A DNA stretch of 64,000 nucleotides from CAZDKK01 sp964506245. GTDB taxonomy: Bacteria; Eisenbacteria; RBG-16-71-46; CAIMUX01; WJJG01. How positions within the stretch are numbered: position 1 is the first letter of the stretch; each line of letters begins with the position of its first letter. The position numbers and the translations under genes were made by a program. Shown here piece after piece: positions 8,699 through 16,990 of this stretch. Location of the stretch: NCBI GenBank assembly GCA_964506245.1, contig CAZDKK010000002.1:1-64000 (forward strand), read 5' to 3'. The notes under the pieces are model-generated. The model was given only the letters and a program-made list of their open reading frames with translations, ran no database searches and was not told the origin of the DNA.

Positions 8699-8731
8699 CG
8701 GCGCCCCGGCCGGCAGTCCCGCGGGGCGCCG
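8699..8731 (-). terminator. Rho-independent terminator of the small exoprotein gene
   Basis: A 9-bp perfect stem (8699-8707 with 8723-8731, CGGCGCCCC/GGGGCGCCG) is followed on the minus strand by TCCTTTCTGTG. It lies 57 bases after the stop codon at 8788. Confidence 0.6.
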
Positions 8732-8787
8732 CAATGGCTCGCGCGCGCCGGCCGTGACCTGCGGCGCGGCGCGGCGGGTGGGGATTC

Positions 8788-9573
8788 CTACTCGAAGAAG
8801 GCCTTGATCTGGCCCCAGGTCGACGACTCGGTCGGGCTGGGTGAGGCCTCCAGCAGGCACTCAATCATGCGGGAGAAGCCCGCGTTCGTATATGGGCAGA
8901 CCGCATTCGGCGACGGGTGTCCCAGCTCCACCAAGCAGGCGCCGCAGCCATATTCCGCCATGAAGACACAAGGACCGCCCGTCGCCGGACCCTGGCCGAC
9001 AACGTGCCACTCGGGTCCCATGCTGATCACCGTGTCCCCGGCGAAGGGCAGATCCGCCCCGGTGATGCCCTGGGCGATGCAGTGGGTCGGGTCGACAATC
9101 GTGGTTGGGCAATCGGCGGCTGTGTAGCCGTTGTTGATCGTCAGCGCATAGGGGGCCCAGGTGATGTCGGCGGTGTTGCCGGGCATCTGGTACGGATTCG
9201 GCTGGCCGATCCACAGCTTGCCGCCGTCGCTGACATAGCTGTGATAGTCGGCGGCCAAGCCGTTCAGCGTGGAGTAGTAGGACGGCGTCGCGTGCGAGAC
9301 CGGCAGGAGCACGACTTCGTACTGACTCAACGTGGCATAGGTCGACGTGACGGGAATCAGCGTCGAGGTGTGCCCCGTGGCTGCCAACCGCGCCTGGAAG
9401 TCCGACACGCCGCCGGTACCCGCTTCGACGATCGCCACATTGGCCCTCTCGTAGTAGGTGCCGGGCTCGGGCTGGACTGCGTCGTCGAGCCCGTCGAGAT
9501 CGATGTCCTCGGCCAGTACGGGCACGGCCGGAAGCGCCAGTGCCATGAGCAGGATAACGGGCAACAACCTCAT
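8788..9573 (-). CDS. Secreted protein of unknown function with C-terminal TWG tag
   Basis: A 261-residue exported protein. ATG 9573 has GGAGGG upstream and starts a clear signal peptide (MRLLPVILLMALALPAVPVLA). A short Asp-rich segment DIDLDGLDD follows, then a globular region: ANVAIVEAGTGG, VVLLPVSHATPS, YVSDGGKLWIGQ. The fold looks like a Rossmann-type or ThuA/GATase-like domain (inference), with a Cys-containing end CVFMAEYGCGACLVELGHP. It is not confidently assigned to a family. It ends ESSTWGQIKAFFE, matching the tail of the beta-helix protein at 298-1299. Confidence 0.75.
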   Translation of the reverse strand: MRLLPVILLMALALPAVPVLAEDIDLDGLDDAVQPEPGTYYERANVAIVEAGTGGVSDFQARLAATGHTSTLIPVTSTYATLSQYEVVLLPVSHATPSYYSTLNGLAADYHSYVSDGGKLWIGQPNPYQMPGNTADITWAPYALTINNGYTAADCPTTIVDPTHCIAQGITGADLPFAGDTVISMGPEWHVVGQGPATGGPCVFMAEYGCGACLVELGHPSPNAVCPYTNAGFSRMIECLLEASPSPTESSTWGQIKAFFE

Positions 9574-10023
9574 GGTGGGTCCCTCCTTCCCCGACCGCTC
9601 GCGGGGCGGCCGGCGGTACTGAAGCAACGGTCTGCGGGAACGGACGCGGTCAGGCGGCGTGCTCCATCACCAGCCCCGCAGGCCAAGCAGACACTGCTGC
9701 ATTCTCAGGAACGCCTTGATGATGCGCCCGCAGGGCGCCCGAATCAAGCGCGGACTGGGGGGCCGTTGCCAGGCAAGCATCGCCGGCCCTGGCCAGGAAA
9801 AGTGGACGGGTGTCAATCAGGAGGGGAGGGGTGACGCCGGAAAGCAAGCCGGCCCTCACAGGGGCAAGGGCCGGCGCTGGGAGAATGATGCTTCGACCCG
9901 CAAGACCCGGACCGAATGCCACGTGCACCGCCTCAGACCGGGCTCGCGGGTTGGGTCAACCTGACTCAGGGAGTTCCCTGGCAGGCTGCTTCTCCTAACA
10001 CATCCGGGCCGGAGTGGTTCCCG
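9574..10023. other. 450-bp region without a recognisable gene
   Basis: No convincing coding sequence. It holds the upstream region of the small exoprotein gene (minus strand) and, nearer the other end, a hairpin that may terminate the cyclo-ligase-like gene. Confidence 0.5.
9848..9875 (-). terminator. Terminator-like hairpin
   Basis: A perfect 9-bp stem GCCGGCCCT (9848-9856) and AGGGCCGGC (9867-9875) with a 10-base loop. On the minus strand it is followed by TTGCTTTCC. It lies about 150 bases beyond the stop of the cyclo-ligase-like gene. Confidence 0.4.
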
Positions 10024-10791
10024 TTAGGGTGCGGGCCGGGGGCGCGGGGACATGCCCTCGCGTTCGAGCACGCCAGTCAGACCCGGAAAACGCGCCAGGC
10101 GCTCCGGGGTCACGAGGGCGGGATCGAGACAGCTGGGCCGGATGTGCAGGCCCTGCACCGGTCGCCAGCCCCCGGGGGTGAAGATCAGGTCGATCGGCAG
10201 GTCGGTGCTCTCCCGCGCGCCGGGTTCGTCGCACACCTGCATGTCGTGGACGACGACGGCAACGGGGGTCTCCTCGCCAAGGAAGCCGCGGCTGCGACCC
10301 AGGGCATAGACGATGTCAGCCTCGCCAGCACCCTTGCCGACGCGAGCCCCGTGCGGGTCTACACAGACGGCGCCGACGACCATGAGATCGACGCGCGCGG
10401 TGTCACGCCCGTAGAGGCAGCGCATCCCCCGAGGCAGATCGGTCTGTGCGGCATCGAATGAGCCCGCGATGGTGAGCGCCTGCTCGGGCTCCATCGCGGT
10501 GGGATCGATCTCGACGATCCATCCGGTCGTGCGCGCGAGGTCAGGTACCACCAGGACCTTTTCGTCCGCGACCGCGGCGCGGCGTACCGGCCTGAGCACT
10601 GTCTCGCTGAGGACGAGGATGCGGTGCGCTCTGCGCCAGACCGCGTGGGCCTGGAGGTGCTGGACCGCCTTTTCCGCTCCGGCGAAGGTCGGCGTGCGAC
10701 CGTGCGCGCCGGGGAAACCGGCCACACCGGCGCGCGTGAGGAGGTCCCAGACGCGGCTGCGGAGCTGGGCCTTGAAAATGGAACCGGGCAT
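10024..10791 (-). CDS. 5-formyltetrahydrofolate cyclo-ligase family protein (MTHFSD-like)
   Basis: A protein of about 255 residues from ATG 10791. The segment DLMVVGAVCVDPHGARVGKG followed by AGEADIVYALG corresponds to the phosphate/folate-binding loop of 5-FTHF cyclo-ligases, in the variant form found in archaeal and MTHFSD-type members rather than the classic GYGGGYYD. Conserved context includes FAGAEKAVQHL, VLVVPDL and VVHDMQVCDE. The usual reaction is ATP-dependent conversion of 5-formyl-THF to 5,10-methenyl-THF; the variant group is not well characterised. ATG 10815 is an alternative start. The reading frame runs on into the adjacent insertion sequence, but those residues are not part of the family, so the element sits in the upstream region of this gene. 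Confidence 0.75.
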   Translation of the reverse strand: MPGSIFKAQLRSRVWDLLTRAGVAGFPGAHGRTPTFAGAEKAVQHLQAHAVWRRAHRILVLSETVLRPVRRAAVADEKVLVVPDLARTTGWIVEIDPTAMEPEQALTIAGSFDAAQTDLPRGMRCLYGRDTARVDLMVVGAVCVDPHGARVGKGAGEADIVYALGRSRGFLGEETPVAVVVHDMQVCDEPGARESTDLPIDLIFTPGGWRPVQGLHIRPSCLDPALVTPERLARFPGLTGVLEREGMSPRPRPAP

Positions 10792-10844
10792 TCCTGCCAC
10801 CCCCGAGACGAGCATAGCGCCCGGCAGGCCATCGCGCCAGTACC

Positions 10845-10873
10845 CTTGGGTTGTGGAACGAAGAATCCTGGTC
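10845..10873 (+). repeat. Left end of insertion sequence (inverted repeat)
   Basis: The 23-bp inverted repeat proper is 10849-10871 (core GGAACGAAGAATCCTGG), a perfect inverted copy of 12335-12357. Similarity to a third copy at 45345-45373 extends to 10845-10873, with two differences. Confidence 0.85.
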
Positions 10874-11082
10874 TGGGAGTCGGTGGGTCGAGACGGACAA
10901 TGGCCGAGCGCTCGCCGGCGATCCGGATTGGGCGGCATGCTGGCCCCCCAGGTGGGCCGGTCCTCTGCGGACTCCAGTCTTGCCGTCCAGCGAGTGGACG
11001 TGGGTGATTCGTTCACCCGGCGACGTGGTTGTCACGCGGGGTCCGACGCTCTCGTTGTGCGGTCTGTTGATACGAGGCTCGT

Positions 11083-12228
11083 TCAGAACGCCCACTTGAG
11101 AACATGCACGCGTTGGTGCTCACCGTAGGCCAGGGTCTTGATGCGTGCCCAGTAGTACTCGACCCAGCTGGGCGGCAGCGCCACATGAGCGGGGAAGCGC
11201 CGGCGCGCCAGCACCTGCCGCCACGTCAGGGGTCGCGTCAGCAGCCCGGCCGCCATCGCCGCCGTCGGCCCCGGGTCGTTCTCGCGACGCGACTTGATGC
11301 AGTTGCGCCAGACGGTGAAGAGCGCCGCCCGCTCGATGGCGGCCTGGCGTCGCTTGCTGAAGGCGATCGTCTCGCGCCGGTGGTTGGCGCAGCCATGGCG
11401 CAGCAGCAGGTCGGCCAGGTTGACGGGGAACAGGGGGTTGCTGCGCGTGCGCCGCTCGGTCGAGGAGGTGACGCGGTGACGGATGGACTGTCGGCCGTCG
11501 GTCACCTGACGGGCTCGGCGCAGGGCGGGCGGGTAGGCCGGGTGGTCGTCGGAGTGAAGCTCCAAGGTGGAGCCGGGCGGCACTTTGGGCAGGAGGTCGG
11601 CGAGCAAGGCGGCCACGGCGCGCTCGACCGCCTTCGGGTCGGGCCGGCCGAGGGAGGCCTCGAGTTGGGCGCGGCGCAGTCGTTGGACGGGGGTCATGCG
11701 GCCCTTGCGGCGCAAGGGGCTGTCGGTGAAGTGGTAGAGGAGCCACGAGTGCTGGCCGACGGCGAGGTTGAGATGGAAGGGGAAGTACTGGGAGAACTCG
11801 AAGGTTTCGAAGCCGTCGATCACGAGCGGTTCGCGCAGGGCCGCGTGAGCCAGGAGCTGGGCATGGAAGAGCTGGCACTGGCGGCTGGCGCGCGCGACGT
11901 GCCGGGCGACGGTCGTGTGGGAGGTTTTCAGGATGCGGGCGATCTGTCGCAGGCCGGGGCCCTCGGGGCAGAGGGTGGCGATGGGCCTGAGCAGGTCGCG
12001 GCGGCGCAGCCAGTAGGTTGGGGAGAAGGCGCGGGTGGAGAACTGGTGTTGGCACTGGGGGCAGTAGAACTTCTGGAAGCGCTGGCCGTCGGAGCGGCGG
12101 ACGTAGACGCCCCAGCGGGGGAAGAAGCCCGCCGAGCCCGGGGCATGGCGCGGGCAGTTGGGGTTGGGGCAGCAGGGCGGGTGGAAGCCGCCCCGGCGCC
12201 CCGGGCGAAGATGACGATGGTGGTTCAC
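11083..12228 (-). CDS. Transposase with N-terminal zinc ribbon, IS1/IS1595-like
   Basis: About 381 residues from a GTG at 12228 (VNHHRHLRP); the reading frame extends further upstream through the element end without a better start. The N-terminus has a zinc ribbon, CCPNPNCPRH and FYCPQCQHQF, followed by a helix-turn-helix-like segment GLRQIARILKTSHTTVARHV. Likely catalytic acidic residues lie in LVIDGFETFEF, LHSDDHPAY and HRRETIAFSKRR; the last resembles the RKT.xFSKS segment of IS1 transposases. The C-terminus ends PPSWVEYYWARIKTLAYG. It catalyses movement of the enclosing element. Family placement below IS1/IS1595 level is uncertain. Confidence 0.8.
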   Translation of the reverse strand: MNHHRHLRPGRRGGFHPPCCPNPNCPRHAPGSAGFFPRWGVYVRRSDGQRFQKFYCPQCQHQFSTRAFSPTYWLRRRDLLRPIATLCPEGPGLRQIARILKTSHTTVARHVARASRQCQLFHAQLLAHAALREPLVIDGFETFEFSQYFPFHLNLAVGQHSWLLYHFTDSPLRRKGRMTPVQRLRRAQLEASLGRPDPKAVERAVAALLADLLPKVPPGSTLELHSDDHPAYPPALRRARQVTDGRQSIRHRVTSSTERRTRSNPLFPVNLADLLLRHGCANHRRETIAFSKRRQAAIERAALFTVWRNCIKSRRENDPGPTAAMAAGLLTRPLTWRQVLARRRFPAHVALPPSWVEYYWARIKTLAYGEHQRVHVLKWAF

Positions 12229-12334
12229 ATGAGCAGGTGCTAGCCAGAGCGGGACCAGGGCGGGGACCTTTGGGCACGAAGAGCGAGCGACCCCGGGCCA
12301 TGTCAAGCAAGGTGATTGCGTTGCGCCGAGGTTG

Positions 12335-12357
12335 CCAGGATTCTTCGTTCCACAACC
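12335..12357 (-). repeat. Right terminal inverted repeat of the insertion sequence
   Basis: An exact inverted copy of 10849-10871. Its last base, 12357, is also the final base of the TAG stop codon (minus strand) of the membrane protein gene at 12357-13019. Confidence 0.88.
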
Positions 12358-13019
12358 TACCCCCCGAACACCGCCGCCAGCAGGGGCCGCGCCCAATCGT
12401 TGGCCACGAAGGTGAGCCGTCCGATGAGGAGCGAGACACGACCCATCACCGTGTACCCGAAGCTGGCGCCGAAGGAAACCATCAGGAAGTAGATTCCGAT
12501 CCGCGCCGTCGGCTTGAGCGGCCCCTTGTGCGGGCTCGAGAAGAAGAAGTAGACGAGGACCGTGATCACGCCCACGACCACGATCAGGTTGCCCAGCCAC
12601 GGCCCCAGCCCGCCGAGTTTGCCCGGATCGAGCGCCAGCATCGTTCCGCGGGCCTGGGGCAGGATCTCGCCATGGAGTCGCTGGGTCAGATTCACACCCA
12701 TGTAGTAGCCGACGTAGATCGCCAGCGACCAGTTCGAGATCCAGGCCACCTTGGGGATGTAGCGCAGGTAGAGCATGAGGCCGAGCAGCAGCGGGAAGAC
12801 CAGTAGCCAGTTCGCGGAGAAATCGGTGAAGAGCGGGCGGAAAAGGTTCGGCTCGAGCGTGTTCAGCCGCGCCAGGCCGATGTAGTAGCCGAAGGACACA
12901 CCCGCGAAGATGCTCTCGGCGACACGGTAGATGACGTTGTCCTTGTAGAGGAAGCTGAAGCAGGCCAACGTCAGCAGGGCCGCGATCCACTCGCCGATTC
13001 CGGGTAGCTGCAGTTCCAT
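12357..13019 (-). CDS. Multi-pass membrane protein, last gene of the DUF6754 operon
   Basis: 220 residues from ATG 13019 (MELQLPGIGEWIAALLTLAC), only 11 bases after the previous gene. About six hydrophobic segments are visible, for example WIAALLTLACFSFLY, LLVFPLLLGLMLYL, LIVVVGVITVLVYFFF and IGIYFLMVSFGASFGY. There are charged loops such as YKDNVIYRVAES and SSPHKGPLKPT. No catalytic motif or transporter signature is recognised. Its position in a tightly spaced operon with three other uncharacterised membrane proteins suggests that they form one membrane complex. The stop codon abuts the insertion sequence. Confidence 0.8.
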   Translation of the reverse strand: MELQLPGIGEWIAALLTLACFSFLYKDNVIYRVAESIFAGVSFGYYIGLARLNTLEPNLFRPLFTDFSANWLLVFPLLLGLMLYLRYIPKVAWISNWSLAIYVGYYMGVNLTQRLHGEILPQARGTMLALDPGKLGGLGPWLGNLIVVVGVITVLVYFFFSSPHKGPLKPTARIGIYFLMVSFGASFGYTVMGRVSLLIGRLTFVANDWARPLLAAVFGG

Positions 13020-13030
13020 GGTCCGGCCCC

Positions 13031-13876
13031 CTACTTCGCCCGCCGCGTCAGGAGATACATGGCGTTGCCGAACAGGATGAAGAGGATGATGATCATGTGG
13101 ACGATCGACTGAACGTCCATTCCCACCGTCGCGGTGCGCGACAGGCTGCCCAGCTCCGGGTAGTGGCTCGCGAGCAGTTCCTCGTACTCGGACGCGCCCT
13201 TCATGCCGCCCATCACCCCGAGCGCCTGGCCCGCTTCCATGTAGGCGTAGTACTTGGGCGCCGAGACAGCCGTCGAGCCGACCGCGACGTCGATCCCGAA
13301 CTGCGCGTTGACGAGGTTGATCCACCACTCACCCAGGATGGATGTGGCAAGCGAGATCAGCATCTCGACGTCCTTGTAATTGCGGACACCCTGGAGAGCG
13401 GGGATCTCGCCGACCGGCCGGCCGTCGACGTCCACCGGGAAGACCGCGCTGATGTCCTGACCCAGGAGCTTCATCGCCGCCTGCGAGCCGTCCTTGTACC
13501 CCAGATTGACGAAGTCGATGCCGCTTTGCGCCCCAGTCTCCGCGGTGAGCTGGCTGAAGCGGGCAATCCCCATGTCGACGCCGCCCAGCGGGAAGAGGGA
13601 CAACCCGATGACCTTGACCCCCTTGCGGCGGCAGTGTCGCAGGATCGCGTTGGCCATCGGGTCCAGCTCAGGGCCATCCGAGGGGCCGTAGTCGAAGGAG
13701 AGCATGATGTGATCGCCCGCCTTCATTCCCTCGATCCGGTCAAAGACCGCCTTGACGGGCGGCGACACGCGGGTCCCCAGCCCGATGGGCGCGAGGATCG
13801 GCACCAGCGCGCCGAGGAAGACCAGCAGGAAGATCCACCGCCGGTCGACGAGGAGCAGCTTCTTCGCCCAGTTCAT
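13031..13876 (-). CDS. Bitopic membrane protein of unknown function, DUF6754 operon
   Basis: 281 residues. There is one N-terminal transmembrane segment (WIFLLVFLGALVPILAPIGL), a globular domain of about 200 residues and one C-terminal segment (SIVHMIIILFILFGNAMYLL). The globular part contains GDHIMLSFDYGPSDGPELDPM, RRKGVKVIGLSLFPLGG and DFVNLGYKDGSQAAMKLLG, an alternating beta/alpha pattern like a Rossmann-type ligand-binding fold (inference). No known enzyme motif is seen. It starts 9 bases after the preceding gene and ends 11 bases before the next, which implies translational coupling. Confidence 0.8.
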   Translation of the reverse strand: MNWAKKLLLVDRRWIFLLVFLGALVPILAPIGLGTRVSPPVKAVFDRIEGMKAGDHIMLSFDYGPSDGPELDPMANAILRHCRRKGVKVIGLSLFPLGGVDMGIARFSQLTAETGAQSGIDFVNLGYKDGSQAAMKLLGQDISAVFPVDVDGRPVGEIPALQGVRNYKDVEMLISLATSILGEWWINLVNAQFGIDVAVGSTAVSAPKYYAYMEAGQALGVMGGMKGASEYEELLASHYPELGSLSRTATVGMDVQSIVHMIIILFILFGNAMYLLTRRAK

Positions 13877-13885
13877 CGCTGGCTC

Positions 13886-14557
13886 CTAGCTCTTGCCCAA
13901 GTAGGGCCGCTCGATCCCGACCATCACGCGGATCGACATCGACGCGGCTCCCAGGGCCGCGCCGATGATGACCCCGCGCTGCGCGGCGGCGTTGGGGTAC
14001 TTCATGATCCACTCGGCCACGTCGGCGACCCCCGGGAGGCCCAGGCTCTCGATGCCCGGGAACAGGCGTTGGCCGAGCGGCACGCGCCCGAACATGATGA
14101 GGAGCGCTCCCACCAGGAGCAGCGAGGCCTCGACGTTGCGCACGCGGAAGGCGCGGTAAGAAGCGGACGCGACGTAGAAGGCGAGCAGCGAGAACATCGT
14201 CGACTGCAGGGGCGAGTAGACCGACTGGAAGACCCACGTGAAGGCCCAGAGGCGGGTCGAGCCGTCGGCCATCTCGCGCGTGCCCTGCCCGCCGAAGAGG
14301 CCGAAGGAGGCCATCAGCCCGAACGAAGCGAGGGTGATCAGCCCGTAGACCCACCCCTTGCTCCGGCGGCGGACCTTGTGGAGATTGACCTGGACCAGGC
14401 TCACGAATCCCAGGAGCAGCGCGAAGCTGGCGATGATCACCATCCAGCGGTCCAGCCCCTGGTTGAAGCGGTTGATCCCCGCGTCGGGCAAGAGAAACGC
14501 CACCACCGGATAGACGCTCGCCAGGATGGCGAGCAAGATCGGCACCTGTCTCCTCAT
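13886..14557 (-). CDS. Multi-pass membrane protein of unknown function, DUF6754 operon
   Basis: 223 residues from ATG 14557 (MRRQVPILLAILASVYPVVA); AAAGGTGAG lies just upstream. A TTG at 14572 is the alternative. There are about six hydrophobic segments: PILLAILASVYPVVAFLLP, WMVIIASFALLLGFVSLVQV, WVYGLITLASFGLMASFGLF, MFSLLAFYVASASY, LLLVGALLIMF and GVIIGAALGAASMSI. No recognised family motif is seen. The third gene of the operon after the aminopeptidase and DUF6754 genes. Confidence 0.8.
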   Translation of the reverse strand: MRRQVPILLAILASVYPVVAFLLPDAGINRFNQGLDRWMVIIASFALLLGFVSLVQVNLHKVRRRSKGWVYGLITLASFGLMASFGLFGGQGTREMADGSTRLWAFTWVFQSVYSPLQSTMFSLLAFYVASASYRAFRVRNVEASLLLVGALLIMFGRVPLGQRLFPGIESLGLPGVADVAEWIMKYPNAAAQRGVIIGAALGAASMSIRVMVGIERPYLGKS

Positions 14558-14624
14558 CGACTCACCTTTCAACTCCCCGCGTCAACGCGCCGCCTTCCCC
14601 ACGCCCGACCGCGGCCGTGCGCTT

Positions 14625-15791
14625 CTAGAGCGCCGCGAACCAGTCGACGTACTTCTGCACGCCCAGGGACGCCATGACCACGCCGACGATCACCGCAAGC
14701 AGGATGGCCGCCTTCATCATGTCCTGCCCCTTGATCGACCCCAGGATGAGCGGGTCACGCGAGAGGTAGGCGCTCGCCGCGAACAGCTCCTCGCCCAGCA
14801 TGGTGTAGTCGCAGGCGGCCACGAAGAAGGGGAGCTGGGTCACCTGGGCGGTGCCGGCGATCTGGATCGCATTGATGCTCTGCCCCGTCTCGGAGAGGAA
14901 GAGCGACTCCGCCGCGAACCAGCCGAGCAGGAAGTTGGCCGCGGGCCTGTCGCGCACCATGATGCCGCTGACGGCTCCCGCATAGGCGAACTGGTCCTGC
15001 GTGATGTAGTGGACCATGTCCTCGCGGAAACCCTCCGGCGCACCAGCTTCCATGTAGGACTGCTTCACGATCTCGCGGGCCGCGGCCATCGTCAGCGGAT
15101 CGGCGTTGGGCACCTCGAGCTGGGTGCCGTACTTGGCGGTCAGCTTGGCGACGTAGCCGAGGATCCCGAGAGCCGCGAGCGTCTGCGGCTCGCTGATCGA
15201 GATGATCCCCGGAACGAAGAGGACCTTGCGACCCATCTCGGTCGCGCGGCCGACCGCCTCCGTGATGGCGTCCAGGCCGGCGATGCGGCGGATGTAGAGG
15301 TCGATGCCGCGCCGTGCGGCCATGATGAAGCCGACGACAAAGCCGCCCATGAGCAAGATCGCGACCAGCGCGTTGATGCGGTAGAGGCGGAAGAAGTTGC
15401 CCCGCGGCGCCACCGGCACCGAGGACTCGCTGGCGATGCGAGCGCTGTCGGACGGCTGCGCGATGAGGCGGTAGACGTATTCGCGCCCGTGCTCCAGGCC
15501 CGGATCGGCGAAGGTGCCCGCAGTGAACGCCTCGCTGCCCGCCCGCACGAAGGCCGTGTCACCCGCTGCGCGGCGTTCGATCAGCAGCGTGGGATCGGCC
15601 TGACCGGGATAGGCCGTCAAGAGGGGCATAAGGCGCGCGGGGTCGGTGTCCCAGCGCAGCGTCAGCGAGCTGCCGTCGTCGGAGGGCGTGTCGATGACGG
15701 TGAGCCCGAGACGCAGCTCGTCCGCGCCGGCCGACCCGGCGAGGAGAATGAGCCCCACGCAGAGCAGGCCGGTCCATGTGCGATTCGTCAT
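14625..15791 (-). CDS. DUF6754 domain membrane protein
   Basis: 388 residues. There is a signal peptide (MTNRTWTGLLCVGLILLAG) and an extracytoplasmic domain of about 110 residues that looks fibronectin III-like (SLTLRWDTDPA, then GREYVYRLIAQP). A transmembrane segment follows (INALVAILLMGGFVVGFIMA). The conserved DUF6754 region comes next: EAVGRATEMGRKVLFVPG, ALGILGYVAKLTAKYG and AGTAQVTQLPFFVAACDYT. A final membrane segment is near the end (AAILLAVIVGVVMASLG). The function of DUF6754 is unknown. The family name is from recognition of these conserved segments. It is the first and largest of four consecutive uncharacterised membrane genes. Confidence 0.82.
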   Translation of the reverse strand: MTNRTWTGLLCVGLILLAGSAGADELRLGLTVIDTPSDDGSSLTLRWDTDPARLMPLLTAYPGQADPTLLIERRAAGDTAFVRAGSEAFTAGTFADPGLEHGREYVYRLIAQPSDSARIASESSVPVAPRGNFFRLYRINALVAILLMGGFVVGFIMAARRGIDLYIRRIAGLDAITEAVGRATEMGRKVLFVPGIISISEPQTLAALGILGYVAKLTAKYGTQLEVPNADPLTMAAAREIVKQSYMEAGAPEGFREDMVHYITQDQFAYAGAVSGIMVRDRPAANFLLGWFAAESLFLSETGQSINAIQIAGTAQVTQLPFFVAACDYTMLGEELFAASAYLSRDPLILGSIKGQDMMKAAILLAVIVGVVMASLGVQKYVDWFAAL

Positions 15792-15851
15792 GCTGGACTC
15801 TCCGTGGACTGGACGGATGCTGCATGCACCGCCCGCGCCGCCGAGCTCACG

Positions 15852-16970
15852 CTACTTCAGGTTCTCCGGGTTCAGGCCTTGCAGGGCAGTGGGCACGAAC
15901 TGGCCATCCTTGCGGATCAGCTTGCCGTCGAACCAGATCTCGCCGCCTCCCATCTTCGGCGTCTGGATGCACACCATGTCCCAGTGGAGAGAGGACTTGT
16001 TGCCGTTGTCCGTCTCCTTGTAGGCGTTGCCCATCGCCATGTGGAACGAACCGGCGATCTTCTCGTCGAAGAGGATGTCCAGCATGGGCTTCTCGATGTA
16101 GGGATTGAAGCCGAGGGCGAACTCCCCGACGCGCCGTGCCCCCTCATCCCGATTGAGCACGTCGTTCAGCTTCTTGGTGTTCGCGCCCGACTCGGCCTTG
16201 ACGATCACGCCCTTCTCGAAGACGAGGTTGATATCCCCGTAGACGATGCCATCCTGGAGCGACCCGGCGTTGAAGCGCACGGTGCCATTGACGCTATCGA
16301 GGATCGGGGCCGTGAAGAGCTCACCATCGGGGATGTTGAGCTTGCCGTCGCACTTGATGCCTTCGAGCCCCTTGATCGAGAAGGTAAGGTCCGTGCCCGG
16401 ACCCTTGAGTTGGACGCGGTCGGTGCGATCCACGAGCTTCTTGAGCGGGGTCATTGCGCGGGACATCTTGGCATAGTCCATCGTGCAGACGTCGTAATAG
16501 AAATCCTCGAAGGGACCCAGAGGCATGTGCGCGCTCTGCGCCATCGCGTTGTTGGGATAGCGGAGCACGACCCAGCGGGTGTCTGGCACGCGCACCTCGA
16601 GGTGCACGGGCTTGCGGTAGTGCTCCGCGTACCACATCGACTTCTGCGAGGCGACATCCGCCATCTCGGAGATGTTGGCCGCGGCGCGGATGCCGATGTA
16701 GCAGTCCATGTCCTTCATTTGATAGAGCGCATACTTCGCCTGGGCCTTGAGCTGATCCTCCACGGCCGTTTGCAACAGGGCGCGGGTCAGGGTGTCGTGG
16801 TTGAAGGCGTAGAAGACATGGGCGCCCTTCTTAGTGGCGATGCGGATGATCTGCTCGACCAGCCCGAGCGGCTCGAAGCCGTTGACCTCGACCAGGAGCT
16901 TCTCGCCCTTCTTGACGCCGCAGGAGTAGTTGACGAGCACGTCGGCAAGCTGGTGTATGCGCGGATCCAC
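15852..16970 (-). CDS. M29 family aminopeptidase (thermophilic metallopeptidase)
   Basis: 372 residues from GTG 16970, preceded by AAGGAGG with 6-base spacing. The M29 (AmpS/aminopeptidase T) fold is recognised from HQLADVLVNYSCGVKKGEKL at the N-terminus and, at the C-terminus, from RRVGEFALGFNP and GSFHMAMGNAYKE followed by SSLHWDMV. These hold the Glu, His and Asp residues that bind the two metal ions. IPDGELFTAP is another family motif. It is a cytoplasmic broad-specificity metal-dependent aminopeptidase. Downstream, after 60 bases, come the DUF6754 gene and three more membrane protein genes in the same direction, so it probably heads this transcription unit. Confidence 0.92.
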   Translation of the reverse strand: MDPRIHQLADVLVNYSCGVKKGEKLLVEVNGFEPLGLVEQIIRIATKKGAHVFYAFNHDTLTRALLQTAVEDQLKAQAKYALYQMKDMDCYIGIRAAANISEMADVASQKSMWYAEHYRKPVHLEVRVPDTRWVVLRYPNNAMAQSAHMPLGPFEDFYYDVCTMDYAKMSRAMTPLKKLVDRTDRVQLKGPGTDLTFSIKGLEGIKCDGKLNIPDGELFTAPILDSVNGTVRFNAGSLQDGIVYGDINLVFEKGVIVKAESGANTKKLNDVLNRDEGARRVGEFALGFNPYIEKPMLDILFDEKIAGSFHMAMGNAYKETDNGNKSSLHWDMVCIQTPKMGGGEIWFDGKLIRKDGQFVPTALQGLNPENLK

Positions 16971-16976
16971 TTCGAT

Positions 16977-16983
16977 CCTCCTT
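16977..16983 (-). promoter_or_regulatory. Ribosome binding site selecting a GTG start
   Basis: AAGGAGG on the minus strand, 6 bases before the GTG at 16970. This rejects the longer frame that starts at 17015. Confidence 0.7.
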
Positions 16984-16990
16984 CCCTGAC

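Larger units (their letters stand above)
10849..12357 (-). mobile_element. Insertion sequence, about 1.5 kb, IS1/IS1595-like transposase
   Basis: Perfect 23-bp terminal inverted repeats (10849-10871 and 12335-12357) enclose one transposase gene on the minus strand. The right end falls on the stop codon of the last gene of the DUF6754 operon, and the left end lies about 58 bases before the cyclo-ligase-like start. A TACCC pentamer occurs near both outer ends (10841 and 12358) but is offset by three bases on the left, so a target duplication is not proven. The ends and the frame look intact, so the element may be functional. Confidence 0.82.

Noticed and set aside
9650..9928. 92-codon minus-strand frame in the 9.6-10.0 kb gap
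   Set aside because: No ribosome site, no family resemblance, and it overlaps a hairpin.
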